The notes under the pieces were generated by a model. The model was not told where the DNA came from and did not search any database. It was given only the letters and a program-made list of their open reading frames with translations. A program made the position numbers and the translations under genes. Shown one piece after another: positions 33,407 through 43,071 of a DNA stretch of 64,000 bases. The DNA lies in NCBI RefSeq assembly GCF_039652435.2, contig NZ_CP190246.1:3348001-3412000 (forward strand), in the 5' to 3' direction. This DNA comes from Niabella insulamsoli (GTDB lineage Bacteria; Bacteroidota; Bacteroidia; Chitinophagales; Chitinophagaceae). Each line of letters begins with the position of its first letter. Position 1 is the stretch's first letter.

Positions 33407-35976
33407 TTTTTTGGAATTAATCTGAATGTTGCCATTCCTTCGTTATGTTTTGCAGAAACGCTGTCAATCCACCCTAGTCCCGATTCGAATTCATTGCTAA
33501 AAGCAATTAGGCCGTATGGATTTTCTTTAATCCTCCTGAAGTCAGCGGCGCTTAAATCATAATCGAAAACCACACGTTCGGGCTGCAGTATAGGAGCAGC
33601 AGATTCAGGATTTTCAAAAACCGAATTTTCGATGGTGTCGTTTTCTGCGATGGCGTTTTCCTCCAAGGCGCAGGACCCGGCGTATTTGCCCTTAGCCCAA
33701 AAATTACCATCACCATCCGTAAATATTATTTTACCAGGCAGTTTAAAGCCAGATGCAATCTGATCAAACCAACGCATGGCGTTTCTTACCGGGCTGATTC
33801 GGTAATTATAAATACTGTTCGGATCTATGATGTTTTCGGGAGCAAGGATATTTCCTTGCTCGACATATAGCCCGTTTGAACTCGGAAACAAAACGGTTTC
33901 ACTGTACTCATCAACTGTTGTACCCCCGCTAAACTCTACCGTTACTGTTGAAGGCTGACCGTCCCCGGGATTGGAGATGCTTGTAACGAATATATCTCGC
34001 GTTCCATTATTGCTGACAGTACCCGAAATGCTGATACTTCCGACTAAAAAAATACCAGTGTCGGAATAGGTTTCAACTACCATTTTATTATCCGCTGCGA
34101 AGAAGTAGACTTTATATGTCTGCTGCCTTGTCATACAGATGATGAATGTGTCGTTATCATAGCGCCAGTCCTTGCTATCATCATTACCCTTGCGCCTGGT
34201 TATCTCAATAGCATAACCGGATGCAATAAATTTGGACAATTTATTTAGTTCGTTACTTATGCTGTTTAGCGTAGTCCGATACTTTCTTTTTGTCAGAAAT
34301 TCATCAAGCCCGGTATATTCTTCTGCTTCCCATTTTTCATACCCGAATGAAAACAAACTGTAGTGCTCATTTTCCTGAACTGAGCGATCTATTTTATTTA
34401 TATTGCTACAATTCAAAACAACTTCGTCGGAATAGAAGTATTTCCAGTTTTCTACTCTCAGACAATTGTATCCTGGCCGGTTAGGATCCGCTTCAATGCC
34501 AAACCCGATGTGATGAATCGGCTCAAGGCCTTCGAATAACTGCTTCAATGACAAAGAAAAAACAGGAGGTCGGTCAATCAGCTTTTGTTCTTGCCTCCTA
34601 ATAAAAAGGCCTTTTGTAATAGCCTCCATTGCGCCACAGCCATCTTGAGGCCGGCTGTATGGAAGACTGTCAGTTCTTCCGAAATAGTCGCTAAAGCCTT
34701 TGATTTTCCCGTTTGTTATAGCTTCGGCAACACGGCTAATTGACTCATTAACCATGAACAATTTACAGAGTGTGGCAGTTGTGCGAGATAGATTTTCCGC
34801 TTTAAAAAAAGAATTTTGATTGATTGTGATGCTATATCCAAAAGCGTCATTATCCTCAATGTAATGCTGCTGGTCTGCTGTTTTACGATCATTTACGGCT
34901 ATGATGAGAAAAAACCGATCGCCATCATTGAAATCAACATCAGAATTTAAAACAAATGAAAAACTTATTGTATTGCCGGGTTGGACAGCATCGTTTAAAT
35001 CGCCCGACGGCGTTGCAAAAATCAACTCGTGACCTAAATAGACATAATCGTCAGGAGATTCTCCATTATCCGCATTTTCCCTGTGTGGCAATTTGAAAAA
35101 ACCTATACCTGCATGAAAAATAGAGCAGTTTAAAACAGCAATGCTTCCGCTGATATTGGTATTGACCTGAGCTGGATTTGTAACGGCACCATAGTTTGGC
35201 GTATCAGGTGCATAATTAATTATCGCACTGGTTTGTAATGGTGAATATTTAGGATAGTAGGCTGGATAGCTTCCAGTAACATATCCTGGTATGCCGGCTG
35301 CTGCGTCGTGAATTTCTTCTTGCAATTCCGATTCTACGATAAAGCTTCCTATTTCCGAAATATTATCTGCACTTAAGCCCAATGTATATTGCATTGTACC
35401 CTGCACAGGATTGGTTGGTCCGCCTCCCGTGGGAATATTTGTTGGAATGCCGATGAAGGTTTTTGTTTTAGTTTCTTTCGAGATAGAATAATCCTGTATC
35501 GAAACGCCTTTACTTGGCAAGCTTACCTGTTTTGCCAGCGCTTCGTACGGCGGTAGATCTGTAACGCCATCAAAGCCTTTTAATGTTTCTAAATCTACCG
35601 GCTGATCCCATTTATTTCGAAGCTCCATAATATCGCCAGCCGCCTCGATTGGCATCTTAATAAAGCATTCGTCGCCTAAAGAGCTGCTGTATTTACCAAA
35701 TATAAATCTACCTCTGTAGAGCTCAAGAAAACCCTGACCGCAAGAATATTCAATTAACAACGTCGCAATTCCATCTATCCCGTAAATATCCTTTTCCCAC
35801 ATTAGCAGACGTGCGGCCAAGCCGTCAAACTGAAAATCGTTACCCTGGTAATCAAAGAAAATACCATGTGTATCGAGATCCCTTTTAATCTCAGTAGTCA
35901 TATCATCCCATCCTATCGGCTCATCGATAACATGCTGGTCATTATTTCGGTCTATTATGGTAAACCTCCAAATCAT
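33403..35976 (-). CDS. Large tail-tip / distal tail protein (857 aa)
   Basis: The gene lies directly behind the tape measure gene with a 4-nt overlap, where distal tail and tail-tip hub proteins are encoded. The N-terminal 140 residues resemble a tail-base domain (DDMTTEIKRDLDTHGIFFDY and on, YRGRFIFGKY). The rest is beta-rich with many Gly/Asp turns. I cannot name a catalytic domain. It probably forms the hub that links tube and fibres; this is inference from position. Confidence 0.72.
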   Translation of the reverse strand: MIWRFTIIDRNNDQHVIDEPIGWDDMTTEIKRDLDTHGIFFDYQGNDFQFDGLAARLLMWEKDIYGIDGIATLLIEYSCGQGFLELYRGRFIFGKYSSSLGDECFIKMPIEAAGDIMELRNKWDQPVDLETLKGFDGVTDLPPYEALAKQVSLPSKGVSIQDYSISKETKTKTFIGIPTNIPTGGGPTNPVQGTMQYTLGLSADNISEIGSFIVESELQEEIHDAAAGIPGYVTGSYPAYYPKYSPLQTSAIINYAPDTPNYGAVTNPAQVNTNISGSIAVLNCSIFHAGIGFFKLPHRENADNGESPDDYVYLGHELIFATPSGDLNDAVQPGNTISFSFVLNSDVDFNDGDRFFLIIAVNDRKTADQQHYIEDNDAFGYSITINQNSFFKAENLSRTTATLCKLFMVNESISRVAEAITNGKIKGFSDYFGRTDSLPYSRPQDGCGAMEAITKGLFIRRQEQKLIDRPPVFSLSLKQLFEGLEPIHHIGFGIEADPNRPGYNCLRVENWKYFYSDEVVLNCSNINKIDRSVQENEHYSLFSFGYEKWEAEEYTGLDEFLTKRKYRTTLNSISNELNKLSKFIASGYAIEITRRKGNDDSKDWRYDNDTFIICMTRQQTYKVYFFAADNKMVVETYSDTGIFLVGSISISGTVSNNGTRDIFVTSISNPGDGQPSTVTVEFSGGTTVDEYSETVLFPSSNGLYVEQGNILAPENIIDPNSIYNYRISPVRNAMRWFDQIASGFKLPGKIIFTDGDGNFWAKGKYAGSCALEENAIAENDTIENSVFENPESAAPILQPERVVFDYDLSAADFRRIKENPYGLIAFSNEFESGLGWIDSVSAKHNEGMATFRLIPKK

Positions 35977-38900
35977 TTCATTGAATATCTTTTGTTATGA
36001 AATCTGGTTCTATTTCCGCCCTTTGTAACCCAATGCTGAAAATCACCTTCATTAAAATTGTTTTGTATATAAGTTGCTTCCGGAAGATGCTTGGCCATGG
36101 CGGTGGCAAGCTTGTCATAATCTATACCGTCATTTTTCCGATCCTCGAATGACTTCCACAGCATAGGAGGTATTTCAGGAAAAGAGAAATCTGTAAATCG
36201 ATTATCAAGCCATCCCTCAAATTTGTCGTTATTAATAGCAATCAGCGCATCCTCCCACTTTCTTGTTGATTTCGCATTTATAACAGATTCACCTCTTGAT
36301 ATCATCGCCGGAATAGAATCAGAGGTGTCTGATCCCGGACCCGAGATGTTCACTTTCCCATGTCTGAATTTTGGAACAGGCTCATTGGATATCTTAGCTA
36401 CCTGCACCGCTCCCATTACACCCGCTACAGCCGCTAATGCTATACCGGCTATTATAGTTGGCGCCGTAGCTAAAGCGTTAACGACCGCCAGGGCTGTGTT
36501 GATAACAGCCTGAGATCGTCTTGCTCGTTTGTCAGCCTCCCATGCCGCCCGTTTCGCAGCCGCCTCTTTCTTTCGGTACTTTTCGTCAATTTGGCTTTTC
36601 TGTTCTTCAGTGAGATTTTTATTATCAAGTTCCCTTTGCTTAGCTTCATCTAAAGCGCTGAGCTGGGCATCCAACTGTGCCATTCGCTCATTTGCCGCTT
36701 GCGCGAAAACACCATTCAAAGTTTGCTGAGCAGCTGCGATTCCAGCCACGGCCAGTGCTCGATTCTTTTCTGCTTGAGTGGCGTCGGATTGCTGTATTTT
36801 CACAAACTCTGCGTAAACTTGCATCGCAGATTGCAGGCCTGATTTTAATCCTTCGCTATTAATAAGGGTTTCGTCTAAACTACTCGCCATTAAAGAAAAG
36901 GTTGATTCAATCTGCCTGTTTACAGAATTGTAATAAGCCTGGATCATGCGCTCTCGTTCATCATAAGCTGACTGTGTGGCGGTGTTTTCCTCTGATAAAT
37001 ACTTATTGTTCAGCTCGGCTTTAGCCTTTAGATACTCTGCCTCTGAAATCAATCCTTTTGAATACAACTCTTCATTTAAAGCCTCTTCTTTTTCGATGCC
37101 AGCAAGCTTGATGTCAATTATTTCCTGATTGATTCGGGAAATTTGCGCCTTATCCTTCACCCCGATCAGCTCACGCTGTTTGGCAAGGATATCAGCTTGG
37201 TCATTTATGAGAGAAAGCTCTGTTTTATTTTGAAGTTGCTTTTTCGCAAACTCCTCATCAAGTTTTTGAAGGTCTGACTGCAATTTTGTTTTGATAGCAA
37301 TACGAATCGCAGCCAACTCCTTTTCGTTTTTGATAGTATTCGCTGCGGCAAGCTGCTCATTCGATGCATCTCGCTCCAAAGCTTCCTTTTTTAAGATCAA
37401 CTCAGCCTCAGAACCCTCTTCCACGACTGACAATCGCGCGTCAATTTCTTTTTTATCAATTTCGTATTGTCGGGCGGTTTGCTTTTCCTGGTATGACTTT
37501 ACAAGAGCGTCTTTATCTTCCTCGGCTTTTGCGAAAATTGCCTTGCGCTGGTTGATGCCTTTTATGTCAATTGCGGCGATCGCAGCCTGCGCATCAATGG
37601 CTGCTTTTTGTTTCTGTAAATAGATATCTTCCTCTTCGCGGCCGGCACGTTTGAGCTCAGATAATTCCGCTTCAATTAGCGCCTTTCTTTCGGATAAAAT
37701 CTGCTTATTATTCTCAAGCGCCTCCTGAGCAGCTTGTTTTCTTTTATCTGCCGCCTCTTTAGCGGCTGCAGCCTGATCTTTTCCAAGTTGAATATTGTTG
37801 CGGTTAATCTCTTGATCTTGTTCATACAGCTTGCTTTTTAATTCGACCTCTTGTTCAGTATATCTTTTTTTGTCAGCAGCCTGTTCCTGTGCCGCTTTTA
37901 CGCCCATTAACTGAACCTGAGTATTTACCTTTTCAAGTTGGAGGTTTCTATTTTTGAGCCTGTTGATCTCACTTAGATTGCCGCCCATAACCTCTAAGGT
38001 TTTAATGAGCTCCTGATTTTTTTTTATCTCTGCATTTCGATCAAGCCATTTTTGATTTGTCTTGGCTTCTTTTTCATAAAAGTCCAGCCATTTATCCGCG
38101 GATTCATTGAGCGCATCCATTTGTTCGGTGGCATTCTCAGCTGAATCTGCGAAACTGTTTAACACAGCTATTGCCGCTGTCAACCCAACGATAAACAAAC
38201 CGATAGGAGATGCTGCCATTGCAACATTCAAAGCTTTGGTTGCAACGGTACCGGCACCAGTAGCTGCCGTTTGAATATTAGTAGCGACGGTTTGAGCCTT
38301 AGTGCGAATAGTAGTCAACAGAATCATCGCAGCACTATCTTTCTGCAAAACAGCCTGAAGTTGCTGAAGGCCCATTAATACCGACATAGCGGCATTCACC
38401 TTCAATAAAGCTTCTTGTAAATCTTCATTCTCATCGCCAAAAAGAGCAGCTGCGCCTTGAACAGCAGCAAATCCACCAGTTAAACCGGCTGTAAGCGAAA
38501 TAAGGCCGTCAATTGATCTCGTATCAGATCCTAAAGTTTTAAAAGTGTTCTGAAAATCGCCATATTCATCTTTCAGGTCTCCGATCTTTTGCTGAAGCTG
38601 ATCAAACTCAGGAGTTCCTGCCTTGCCAGCTTCATACATTTCTTTCAAGGCAATTTCCGCCTCTCTAATTTCCTGTCGAAAGGTTTTTGTTTTTTGGATT
38701 GTTTGATCTTCTTTATTGCTGAACTCTTCGAGTGTATCATTTAAAACACTCAAAGAAACTTCGAACTCTTTCACCCGGGACTGATCTTCCTCGGTCAGAA
38801 TATTTTGCTGAGCGGCCTGCCTTGCTATTTTGATATATCCCTGAACTTCTTTTTGAGTTAATCCCAGTTCTTTTTGAATTGTCTGTAAATATTTCTTATA

Positions 38901-39116
38901 TGCACCGGCAATAATTGACTTATCCAATGATTTGGACGCCTTTGTCATGTTATCAATAGACGAAGCAATCCTCTTCTGAGAATTGTCCATATCGGAATAG
39001 GTTTTCTTAGCCTGAGCAGCCAGATCCTTTTCCGCTTCTGTCATTTTATCTAACTTAGCAGCGGCTTGATCGAGGCTCGCATCTTCCGTCCTGAAATTTA
39101 TTAATACATCACTCAT
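35973..39116 (-). CDS. Tape measure protein
   Basis: The 1047-residue protein starts inside the stop codon of the tail chaperone extension (ATGA). It has long coiled coils (about residues 15-160 and 390-800), rich in Ala, Lys, Glu and Gln. Two hydrophobic segments are at about 300-320 (SPIGLFIVGLTAAIAVL) and 895-925 (TIIAGIALAAVAGVMGAV). Tape measures set tail length at roughly 1.5 angstrom per residue, which would predict a tail near 150 nm. They also pass through the tail into the host membrane. Order chaperone - tape measure - distal tail is standard. Confidence 0.92.
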   Translation of the reverse strand: MSDVLINFRTEDASLDQAAAKLDKMTEAEKDLAAQAKKTYSDMDNSQKRIASSIDNMTKASKSLDKSIIAGAYKKYLQTIQKELGLTQKEVQGYIKIARQAAQQNILTEEDQSRVKEFEVSLSVLNDTLEEFSNKEDQTIQKTKTFRQEIREAEIALKEMYEAGKAGTPEFDQLQQKIGDLKDEYGDFQNTFKTLGSDTRSIDGLISLTAGLTGGFAAVQGAAALFGDENEDLQEALLKVNAAMSVLMGLQQLQAVLQKDSAAMILLTTIRTKAQTVATNIQTAATGAGTVATKALNVAMAASPIGLFIVGLTAAIAVLNSFADSAENATEQMDALNESADKWLDFYEKEAKTNQKWLDRNAEIKKNQELIKTLEVMGGNLSEINRLKNRNLQLEKVNTQVQLMGVKAAQEQAADKKRYTEQEVELKSKLYEQDQEINRNNIQLGKDQAAAAKEAADKRKQAAQEALENNKQILSERKALIEAELSELKRAGREEEDIYLQKQKAAIDAQAAIAAIDIKGINQRKAIFAKAEEDKDALVKSYQEKQTARQYEIDKKEIDARLSVVEEGSEAELILKKEALERDASNEQLAAANTIKNEKELAAIRIAIKTKLQSDLQKLDEEFAKKQLQNKTELSLINDQADILAKQRELIGVKDKAQISRINQEIIDIKLAGIEKEEALNEELYSKGLISEAEYLKAKAELNNKYLSEENTATQSAYDERERMIQAYYNSVNRQIESTFSLMASSLDETLINSEGLKSGLQSAMQVYAEFVKIQQSDATQAEKNRALAVAGIAAAQQTLNGVFAQAANERMAQLDAQLSALDEAKQRELDNKNLTEEQKSQIDEKYRKKEAAAKRAAWEADKRARRSQAVINTALAVVNALATAPTIIAGIALAAVAGVMGAVQVAKISNEPVPKFRHGKVNISGPGSDTSDSIPAMISRGESVINAKSTRKWEDALIAINNDKFEGWLDNRFTDFSFPEIPPMLWKSFEDRKNDGIDYDKLATAMAKHLPEATYIQNNFNEGDFQHWVTKGGNRTRFHNKRYSMK

Positions 39117-39442
39117 CGTCTTTTAGATGTGCCGGCACGAATCGATTTTTCCCTCAATGACTTTTTAATAAGCTCATTTAGTTCAAAATAAAATTCGTAG
39201 ATAGTTAAATGATGAAGTATTGCTCCAGATATGGAGCCGGTTACAAGTTTTACCTGTTTCGCCAGGTCGTTCTCTACCCTTTTGATTGCATGGATGATAG
39301 AGCTTCCATATATATCCCTGTCCTTTTTTCGGTCATCAGGGAAAACGTAATTAAATTCTCGCCTACATAATCTAAATACGGAATCAATGTTCTGAGCGGC
39401 ATTGACAAAAAAAAACTCTTGAGGTCGGATTCTTTTTTCCAA
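39113..39442 (-). CDS. Tail assembly chaperone extension (gpT-like), likely made by -1 frameshift
   Basis: This frame overlaps the end of the previous gene by 169 nt and is -1 relative to it. It contains no ATG at all; the only possible start is a TTG at 39442. Its stop codon overlaps the tape measure ATG. These are the marks of the gpG/gpGT arrangement of lambda-like phages. A slip at the T run (39415-39407) would give a fused product of about 249 residues: 151 from the upstream frame and 98 from this one. The extension binds the tape measure in known systems. Confidence 0.65.
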   Translation of the reverse strand: MEKRIRPQEFFFVNAAQNIDSVFRLCRREFNYVFPDDRKKDRDIYGSSIIHAIKRVENDLAKQVKLVTGSISGAILHHLTIYEFYFELNELIKKSLREKSIRAGTSKRR

Positions 39443-39861
39443 TGCCTGATTTTGTTTTCTCCATACTTAAACTCGTACGTGTCGGGATTTTCAAACTGAT
39501 CGAAAAAAACTACCGCCGCTAGTTTGTACATGAGATCTGGCTCTTTAGGCAATTCGATCCGTTCTTTTAGTAAATTATTGAGCCGCTTTAGTTCGATTAA
39601 ATCATCGATATTCATCTGAGCTTTTTGAAATACAGAATCAAACGCAGTAGTATGCTGCGCTAAAACCTCCCGACTAATATTCATGTCAACCTCTTTGTAA
39701 TATACAAGGGCTTTCATTGCGCGATCGTAAGGCATGTTCAACGGGTCGTTGAATTGAAAATAATGACGATCTTTAATTGTAAAGGCATAATCGATAATAT
39801 GCTTACAATTTGGAAAAATCTTCTTTGGATTAGGTTTGTTATTTCCGGTAATTACCATCAT
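39274..39861 (-). CDS. Tail assembly chaperone (gpG-like)
   Basis: The 195-residue protein is helical, without membrane segments. A conserved-looking block is at residues of about 108-150 (PDLMYKLAAVVFFDQFENPDT and following). It lies just before the tape measure gene, overlaps an open -1 frame and contains an in-frame slippery T run (codons AGT TTT TTT TTG) near its end, as expected for gpG of lambda-like tail modules. It starts within the stop codon of the preceding small gene (ATGA). Confidence 0.68.
   Translation of the reverse strand: MMVITGNNKPNPKKIFPNCKHIIDYAFTIKDRHYFQFNDPLNMPYDRAMKALVYYKEVDMNISREVLAQHTTAFDSVFQKAQMNIDDLIELKRLNNLLKERIELPKEPDLMYKLAAVVFFDQFENPDTYEFKYGENKIRHWKKESDLKSFFLSMPLRTLIPYLDYVGENLITFSLMTEKRTGIYMEALSSMQSKG
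39407..39415 (-). promoter_or_regulatory. Candidate -1 ribosomal frameshift site (nine Ts)
   Basis: On the minus strand the upstream frame reads AGT TTT TTT TTG, so heptamers T-TTT-TTT and T-TTT-TTG are both in the right phase for a -1 slip. The slip enters the open frame that ends at the tape measure start. A second A-rich run nearby (AAAAAAG) is not in phase. Downstream structure was not evaluated. Confidence 0.5.
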
Positions 39862-40070
39862 ATACTTTTCAGTTTATCTTCAAGCTGGTCGGCCATATAA
39901 GGCCCCTCAATAAGCATGTTATTTTTGAATATTGAGAATACATTGGTTTTAGTATTAACAATAATGTCAAAACCGGGCTTTTGCCGATTGTTGTAATGTT
40001 TTTTTTGAGCGCCGCAAACTTTACACTCATAATACATCGAAAACCCGTATCTATTCAAAATCTCATTCAT
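39858..40070 (-). CDS. Small CxxC protein (70 aa)
   Basis: The protein has one CKVCGAQKKH segment (residues 16-25) that could bind metal, followed by a small beta-rich part. It overlaps the genes on both sides by 4-8 nt. It lies in the tail module, so it may be a virion or assembly protein, but no family is recognised. Confidence 0.65.
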   Translation of the reverse strand: MNEILNRYGFSMYYECKVCGAQKKHYNNRQKPGFDIIVNTKTNVFSIFKNNMLIEGPYMADQLEDKLKSI

Positions 40071-40344
40071 TGTAGATCAATTTGTCAGCAATTACATTAA
40101 TTCCGCAAACAATAAAAATCAGCTTCAAATCAAAGCTCATTGTCAATATGATGGTCCATATTCCAGACATACAAATAATGCAACCCCAAAGCGGCTTTTG
40201 AATAGTTTTACTCCACTTTAAGCCGAAAGTTTTATCCATCCATGTTGCAACAATCGCTCTTGGACGCTCCGCAATCATGCCCGGAAGGGTGATGGCGTGA
40301 ATTGCCAAAATCTGTAAACTCAGTATAAGGGCTTGTTGAATCAT
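40063..40344 (-). CDS. Small membrane protein with WGCxxC motif (93 aa)
   Basis: The ATG at 40344 overlaps the stop of the preceding gene (ATGA) and is preferred over the start 30 nt upstream. Three hydrophobic segments are visible (about residues 5-20, 53-70 and 72-90). The segment KPLWGCIICMSGIW places a Cys pair at a membrane boundary, as in DUF1360-type phage proteins. It lies between head/tail genes. Function is unknown. Confidence 0.6.
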   Translation of the reverse strand: MIQQALILSLQILAIHAITLPGMIAERPRAIVATWMDKTFGLKWSKTIQKPLWGCIICMSGIWTIILTMSFDLKLIFIVCGINVIADKLIYNE

Positions 40345-40652
40345 CTGTATGCTACGAAAGTGATTTGGATGCACGAATAGGTATTGCTTTCAACAACAAA
40401 CTGCACTGTGTCGCCCGCCGCGTTGTGAATTGTCGCTTTGAATGTTTCTCCGCGGTTTAATAAACCTGCTGGGTATCCGGTCAAAATGGGGTGTCCGTTG
40501 CTATTAGTGGTAACATCGCGTTCGTAGACCGATTTCATACCTGGTCGTTGCAACCGAACCTTATAAGGTGACATTGCCGCCAATTGAATTGGCAACTCAA
40601 TATTATCACATCCGGAAACTTGAACTTGAAAACATCCTGATTCGCAACTCAT
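40341..40652 (-). CDS. Hypothetical beta-rich protein (103 aa)
   Basis: This soluble protein with four Cys residues has alternating strand patterns (YKVRLQRPGMKSV, TVQFVVESNTY) typical of a small Ig-like or OB-type fold. It is the first gene after the large terminase gene. It might be a head decoration or stabilising protein, but only position suggests this. Confidence 0.6.
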   Translation of the reverse strand: MSCESGCFQVQVSGCDNIELPIQLAAMSPYKVRLQRPGMKSVYERDVTTNSNGHPILTGYPAGLLNRGETFKATIHNAAGDTVQFVVESNTYSCIQITFVAYR

Positions 40653-40699
40653 GAGAGCAAATTTATTATAAAGATAAATTATAAATCAAAATGAGCATT

Positions 40700-42052
40700 T
40701 TATTTTTTGATAAACCAGCCCATGAACTGATTAATCCAATACCGAATAGTGTCCAAAACGTCCGCCTGCTGAGCGGGATCATCTCTATTATCTTTAACAA
40801 TTGTGCCGTCCGGACGCTTTTTAACGTTTTCTGCATCATATATGGCAGGCTTAGCCTTAACGGGGCACATGAGTACTTTGTAAGAATGGAAAACGGTATT
40901 TACAAGTGTTTGATTTTTTTCAAGACGTGGGTTAGGCGATATTTTTATTTGCCCATCGCTAAGCTTTAACATGCTTTTAATCAGTGTAAAATTTGTCACT
41001 TGCTCTTTATAAAGGGAGCTGGCGGTATCTCCAGAGTAGTCTCCGGTTACCATATATAGAAATCCAGGGTATTTAGTTAAAACTATCTCACAGAGCCCTT
41101 CAGTACCTACATTTTTAACCTTGATTACATCGATTATATACAAAGTGTCGTTATAATTCTGCATCACAGTGCAAACCATTGGATTTCTGTTAAAATCCCA
41201 AGAGAGGAATAATACTTCCTTCTTCGTAGCGTGCAATTCTTGTTCAGCTACATGTACTTTTCGATTGAAGGCGAAGAGCCAGGGACAGTCATTTTCCTGA
41301 TTACCCCATAGTCCTAATGTAAATACTTGATACCAGTGGTAATTCAAGTCTTTCAGCGCTTCATGAAACGCCACACGTTGAGGCGAAACAAACGGATTAT
41401 CCTTATATGTGGTATGCGTAGAACGGTACTTTAATTTTACGGGATCCTTGCCCGGTACATCAATAACTAGCTCAGAGGTAAAAGACAGATCTCTTGGATA
41501 ATACTTTGCAAAAAATGTTTTGTATAGCCAAAAATCAACGTAATCCGGGCAAGTAGCTTCCGGATTGAAAGATATCCAAAGCTTTACCCGTCCATACTTA
41601 TTACGTAGCGATGTAAGAATAGTGATAAATGCCGTTTCTGTTAACTGATTACCCTCTTCAATCCAAACATGAGAAGGATTGGTAATTGATCTAAGTTTTC
41701 CCGGCTTATCCGTTCCACGTGCTAAAAATTTATTTTGATTAATGCATCTAATTTCTAATGGCTGCTTTAAAACATCAAATAAATCATCGAGTTGCCAATC
41801 TTCAACTATCTCCTGAATCATGGCAACCTGGGAGTCGCGAATTGCTTCGTGTGTTTCTTTAATTAAAATACACCGAAAATAATCAAGGGTAAAGCTATCC
41901 TCAACAGATTTCTGCCCTACAAAATGGCTTTTTCCGGAATCGCGACCACCCCAAACCAACTCAATATCAATGTCATTATCTTCAAGTAAATGATGGTAAC
42001 AATCCAAATAGACAGAATTGTCAATTTCTATTTCAACCTCTTCAAAAGCCAT
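40700..42052 (-). CDS. terL: Terminase large subunit
   Basis: This ATPase and nuclease packages phage DNA. Walker A is GGRDSGKS (residues 35-42). Walker B is around HVWIEEGNQ (about 128-136). The C-terminal nuclease part shows acidic clusters LSWDFNRNP, TGDYSGD and the final ADVLDTIRYWI. The 450-residue length is normal. It overlaps the terminase small subunit gene by 1 nt (TAATG) and works with it and the portal. Confidence 0.95.
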   Translation of the reverse strand: MAFEEVEIEIDNSVYLDCYHHLLEDNDIDIELVWGGRDSGKSHFVGQKSVEDSFTLDYFRCILIKETHEAIRDSQVAMIQEIVEDWQLDDLFDVLKQPLEIRCINQNKFLARGTDKPGKLRSITNPSHVWIEEGNQLTETAFITILTSLRNKYGRVKLWISFNPEATCPDYVDFWLYKTFFAKYYPRDLSFTSELVIDVPGKDPVKLKYRSTHTTYKDNPFVSPQRVAFHEALKDLNYHWYQVFTLGLWGNQENDCPWLFAFNRKVHVAEQELHATKKEVLFLSWDFNRNPMVCTVMQNYNDTLYIIDVIKVKNVGTEGLCEIVLTKYPGFLYMVTGDYSGDTASSLYKEQVTNFTLIKSMLKLSDGQIKISPNPRLEKNQTLVNTVFHSYKVLMCPVKAKPAIYDAENVKKRPDGTIVKDNRDDPAQQADVLDTIRYWINQFMGWFIKK

Positions 42053-42546
42053 TACTTGCGCGTAACTTTTATTTTAATTTTCTTTTGCTTATTATCCTTG
42101 TCGAAAATACCGAGGTGCCTTCCAAGATCAACCAAAGAGCCTCTCTTGTCAGACAATTTAAGGTCAGTGGTTATCGTTTTTTCAGTTACATCGCCGATGG
42201 TTGTTATTTTTTCCGTAACCTTAATCCCAATAACAGGCTTTAATTGATCCGTTGTTAGTGTTGTTAAATCCTTTATCCTATTATTAGTTTCAATAAAAGT
42301 TTCAATAGAATAGAAGCCAAGAGCGCGCAATTCGTTTATTACTAGGTCAGTGGTAAGTTCAGATCTCCTCTGCAATTCAAGGCGTTGCCTTTCGATTTCT
42401 TCTTGGATGTACGGTTTTGTTAGGTTTTCAGAACCGATATTTCGTGCAGCTCTTTTAGAATAACCGGCGCGTTCCGCTGCTCGAGCTGCATTTAAATCTT
42501 CCAAATAGTAAGTAACGAAAAGTATTTGCTTATCTGTAAGTTTCAT
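42052..42546 (-). CDS. terS: Terminase small subunit
   Basis: The 164-residue protein begins with the classical small-terminase pattern LTDKQILFVTYYLEDLNAARAAERAGYS, a helix-turn-helix that recognises the packaging site. It ends with a basic tail. It directly precedes the large subunit gene. A 54-nt AT-rich gap separates it from the early-region genes; no promoter was recognised there. Confidence 0.92.
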   Translation of the reverse strand: MKLTDKQILFVTYYLEDLNAARAAERAGYSKRAARNIGSENLTKPYIQEEIERQRLELQRRSELTTDLVINELRALGFYSIETFIETNNRIKDLTTLTTDQLKPVIGIKVTEKITTIGDVTEKTITTDLKLSDKRGSLVDLGRHLGIFDKDNKQKKIKIKVTRK

Positions 42547-42600
42547 AATCCAAAGATAAATTATTTAGAGATTTTTTAAATCTATATGATAACACCGTTT

Positions 42601-43059
42601 TTAAAACTCCCGCACTTCCCATTCACCTTTCACCAGTTTTGCCATGATAAAACGAAATGGGAATATTTCAGCGGCTGTTTTAATCTTAACCAGAGCGTCA
42701 TCGGTAATAAAGCCGCCTTTTACCTCATGCACCTCCAGCAAGCCAGTTTTGACCATGACAAGAAAATCAACTTTATAAAAGCACTTATCGGCGAGGCGTA
42801 AGTTCATGGGCTCAAAAAGATACCACACGACTTCACCAGCGTGCTTAAGCGCTTCCAACCGGGCGGCATACAAAGTTTCGGTTTTATTCATTTTCCCGGC
42901 CTTCATACGGCCAAGCGCGAACATCGGATTTTCCGGAATTCGAGCGGAATTACCCGTTTTTCCGGAATTCTGACTTGGAGTATCTGGAATTTTAGAGGGT
43001 AAATTCCCCTTTTTTGCGTTGAAGCGATCGATATCTTCCTGTGTCCAGCGGTTGCTCAT
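42601..43059 (-). CDS. DUF1064-like putative PD-(D/E)XK endonuclease
   Basis: After a low-complexity N-terminus (about 50 residues), the core shows KMNKTETLYAARLEAL, then Asp in YKVDFLVMV (about residue 107) and the E-x-K pair in LLEVHEVKGG (about 117-121). This is the order of a PD-(D/E)XK nuclease active site as in DUF1064 phage proteins. Its role may be in recombination or DNA processing before packaging. It lies at the junction of early and packaging genes. Confidence 0.8.
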   Translation of the reverse strand: MSNRWTQEDIDRFNAKKGNLPSKIPDTPSQNSGKTGNSARIPENPMFALGRMKAGKMNKTETLYAARLEALKHAGEVVWYLFEPMNLRLADKCFYKVDFLVMVKTGLLEVHEVKGGFITDDALVKIKTAAEIFPFRFIMAKLVKGEWEVREF

Positions 43060-43071
43060 TTCCCGAATGTT

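Noticed and set aside
39428..39437. AAAAAAG run as frameshift site in the tail chaperone gene
   Set aside because: The heptamer is not in the phase needed for a -1 slip of the upstream frame. The nine-T run further on is in phase.
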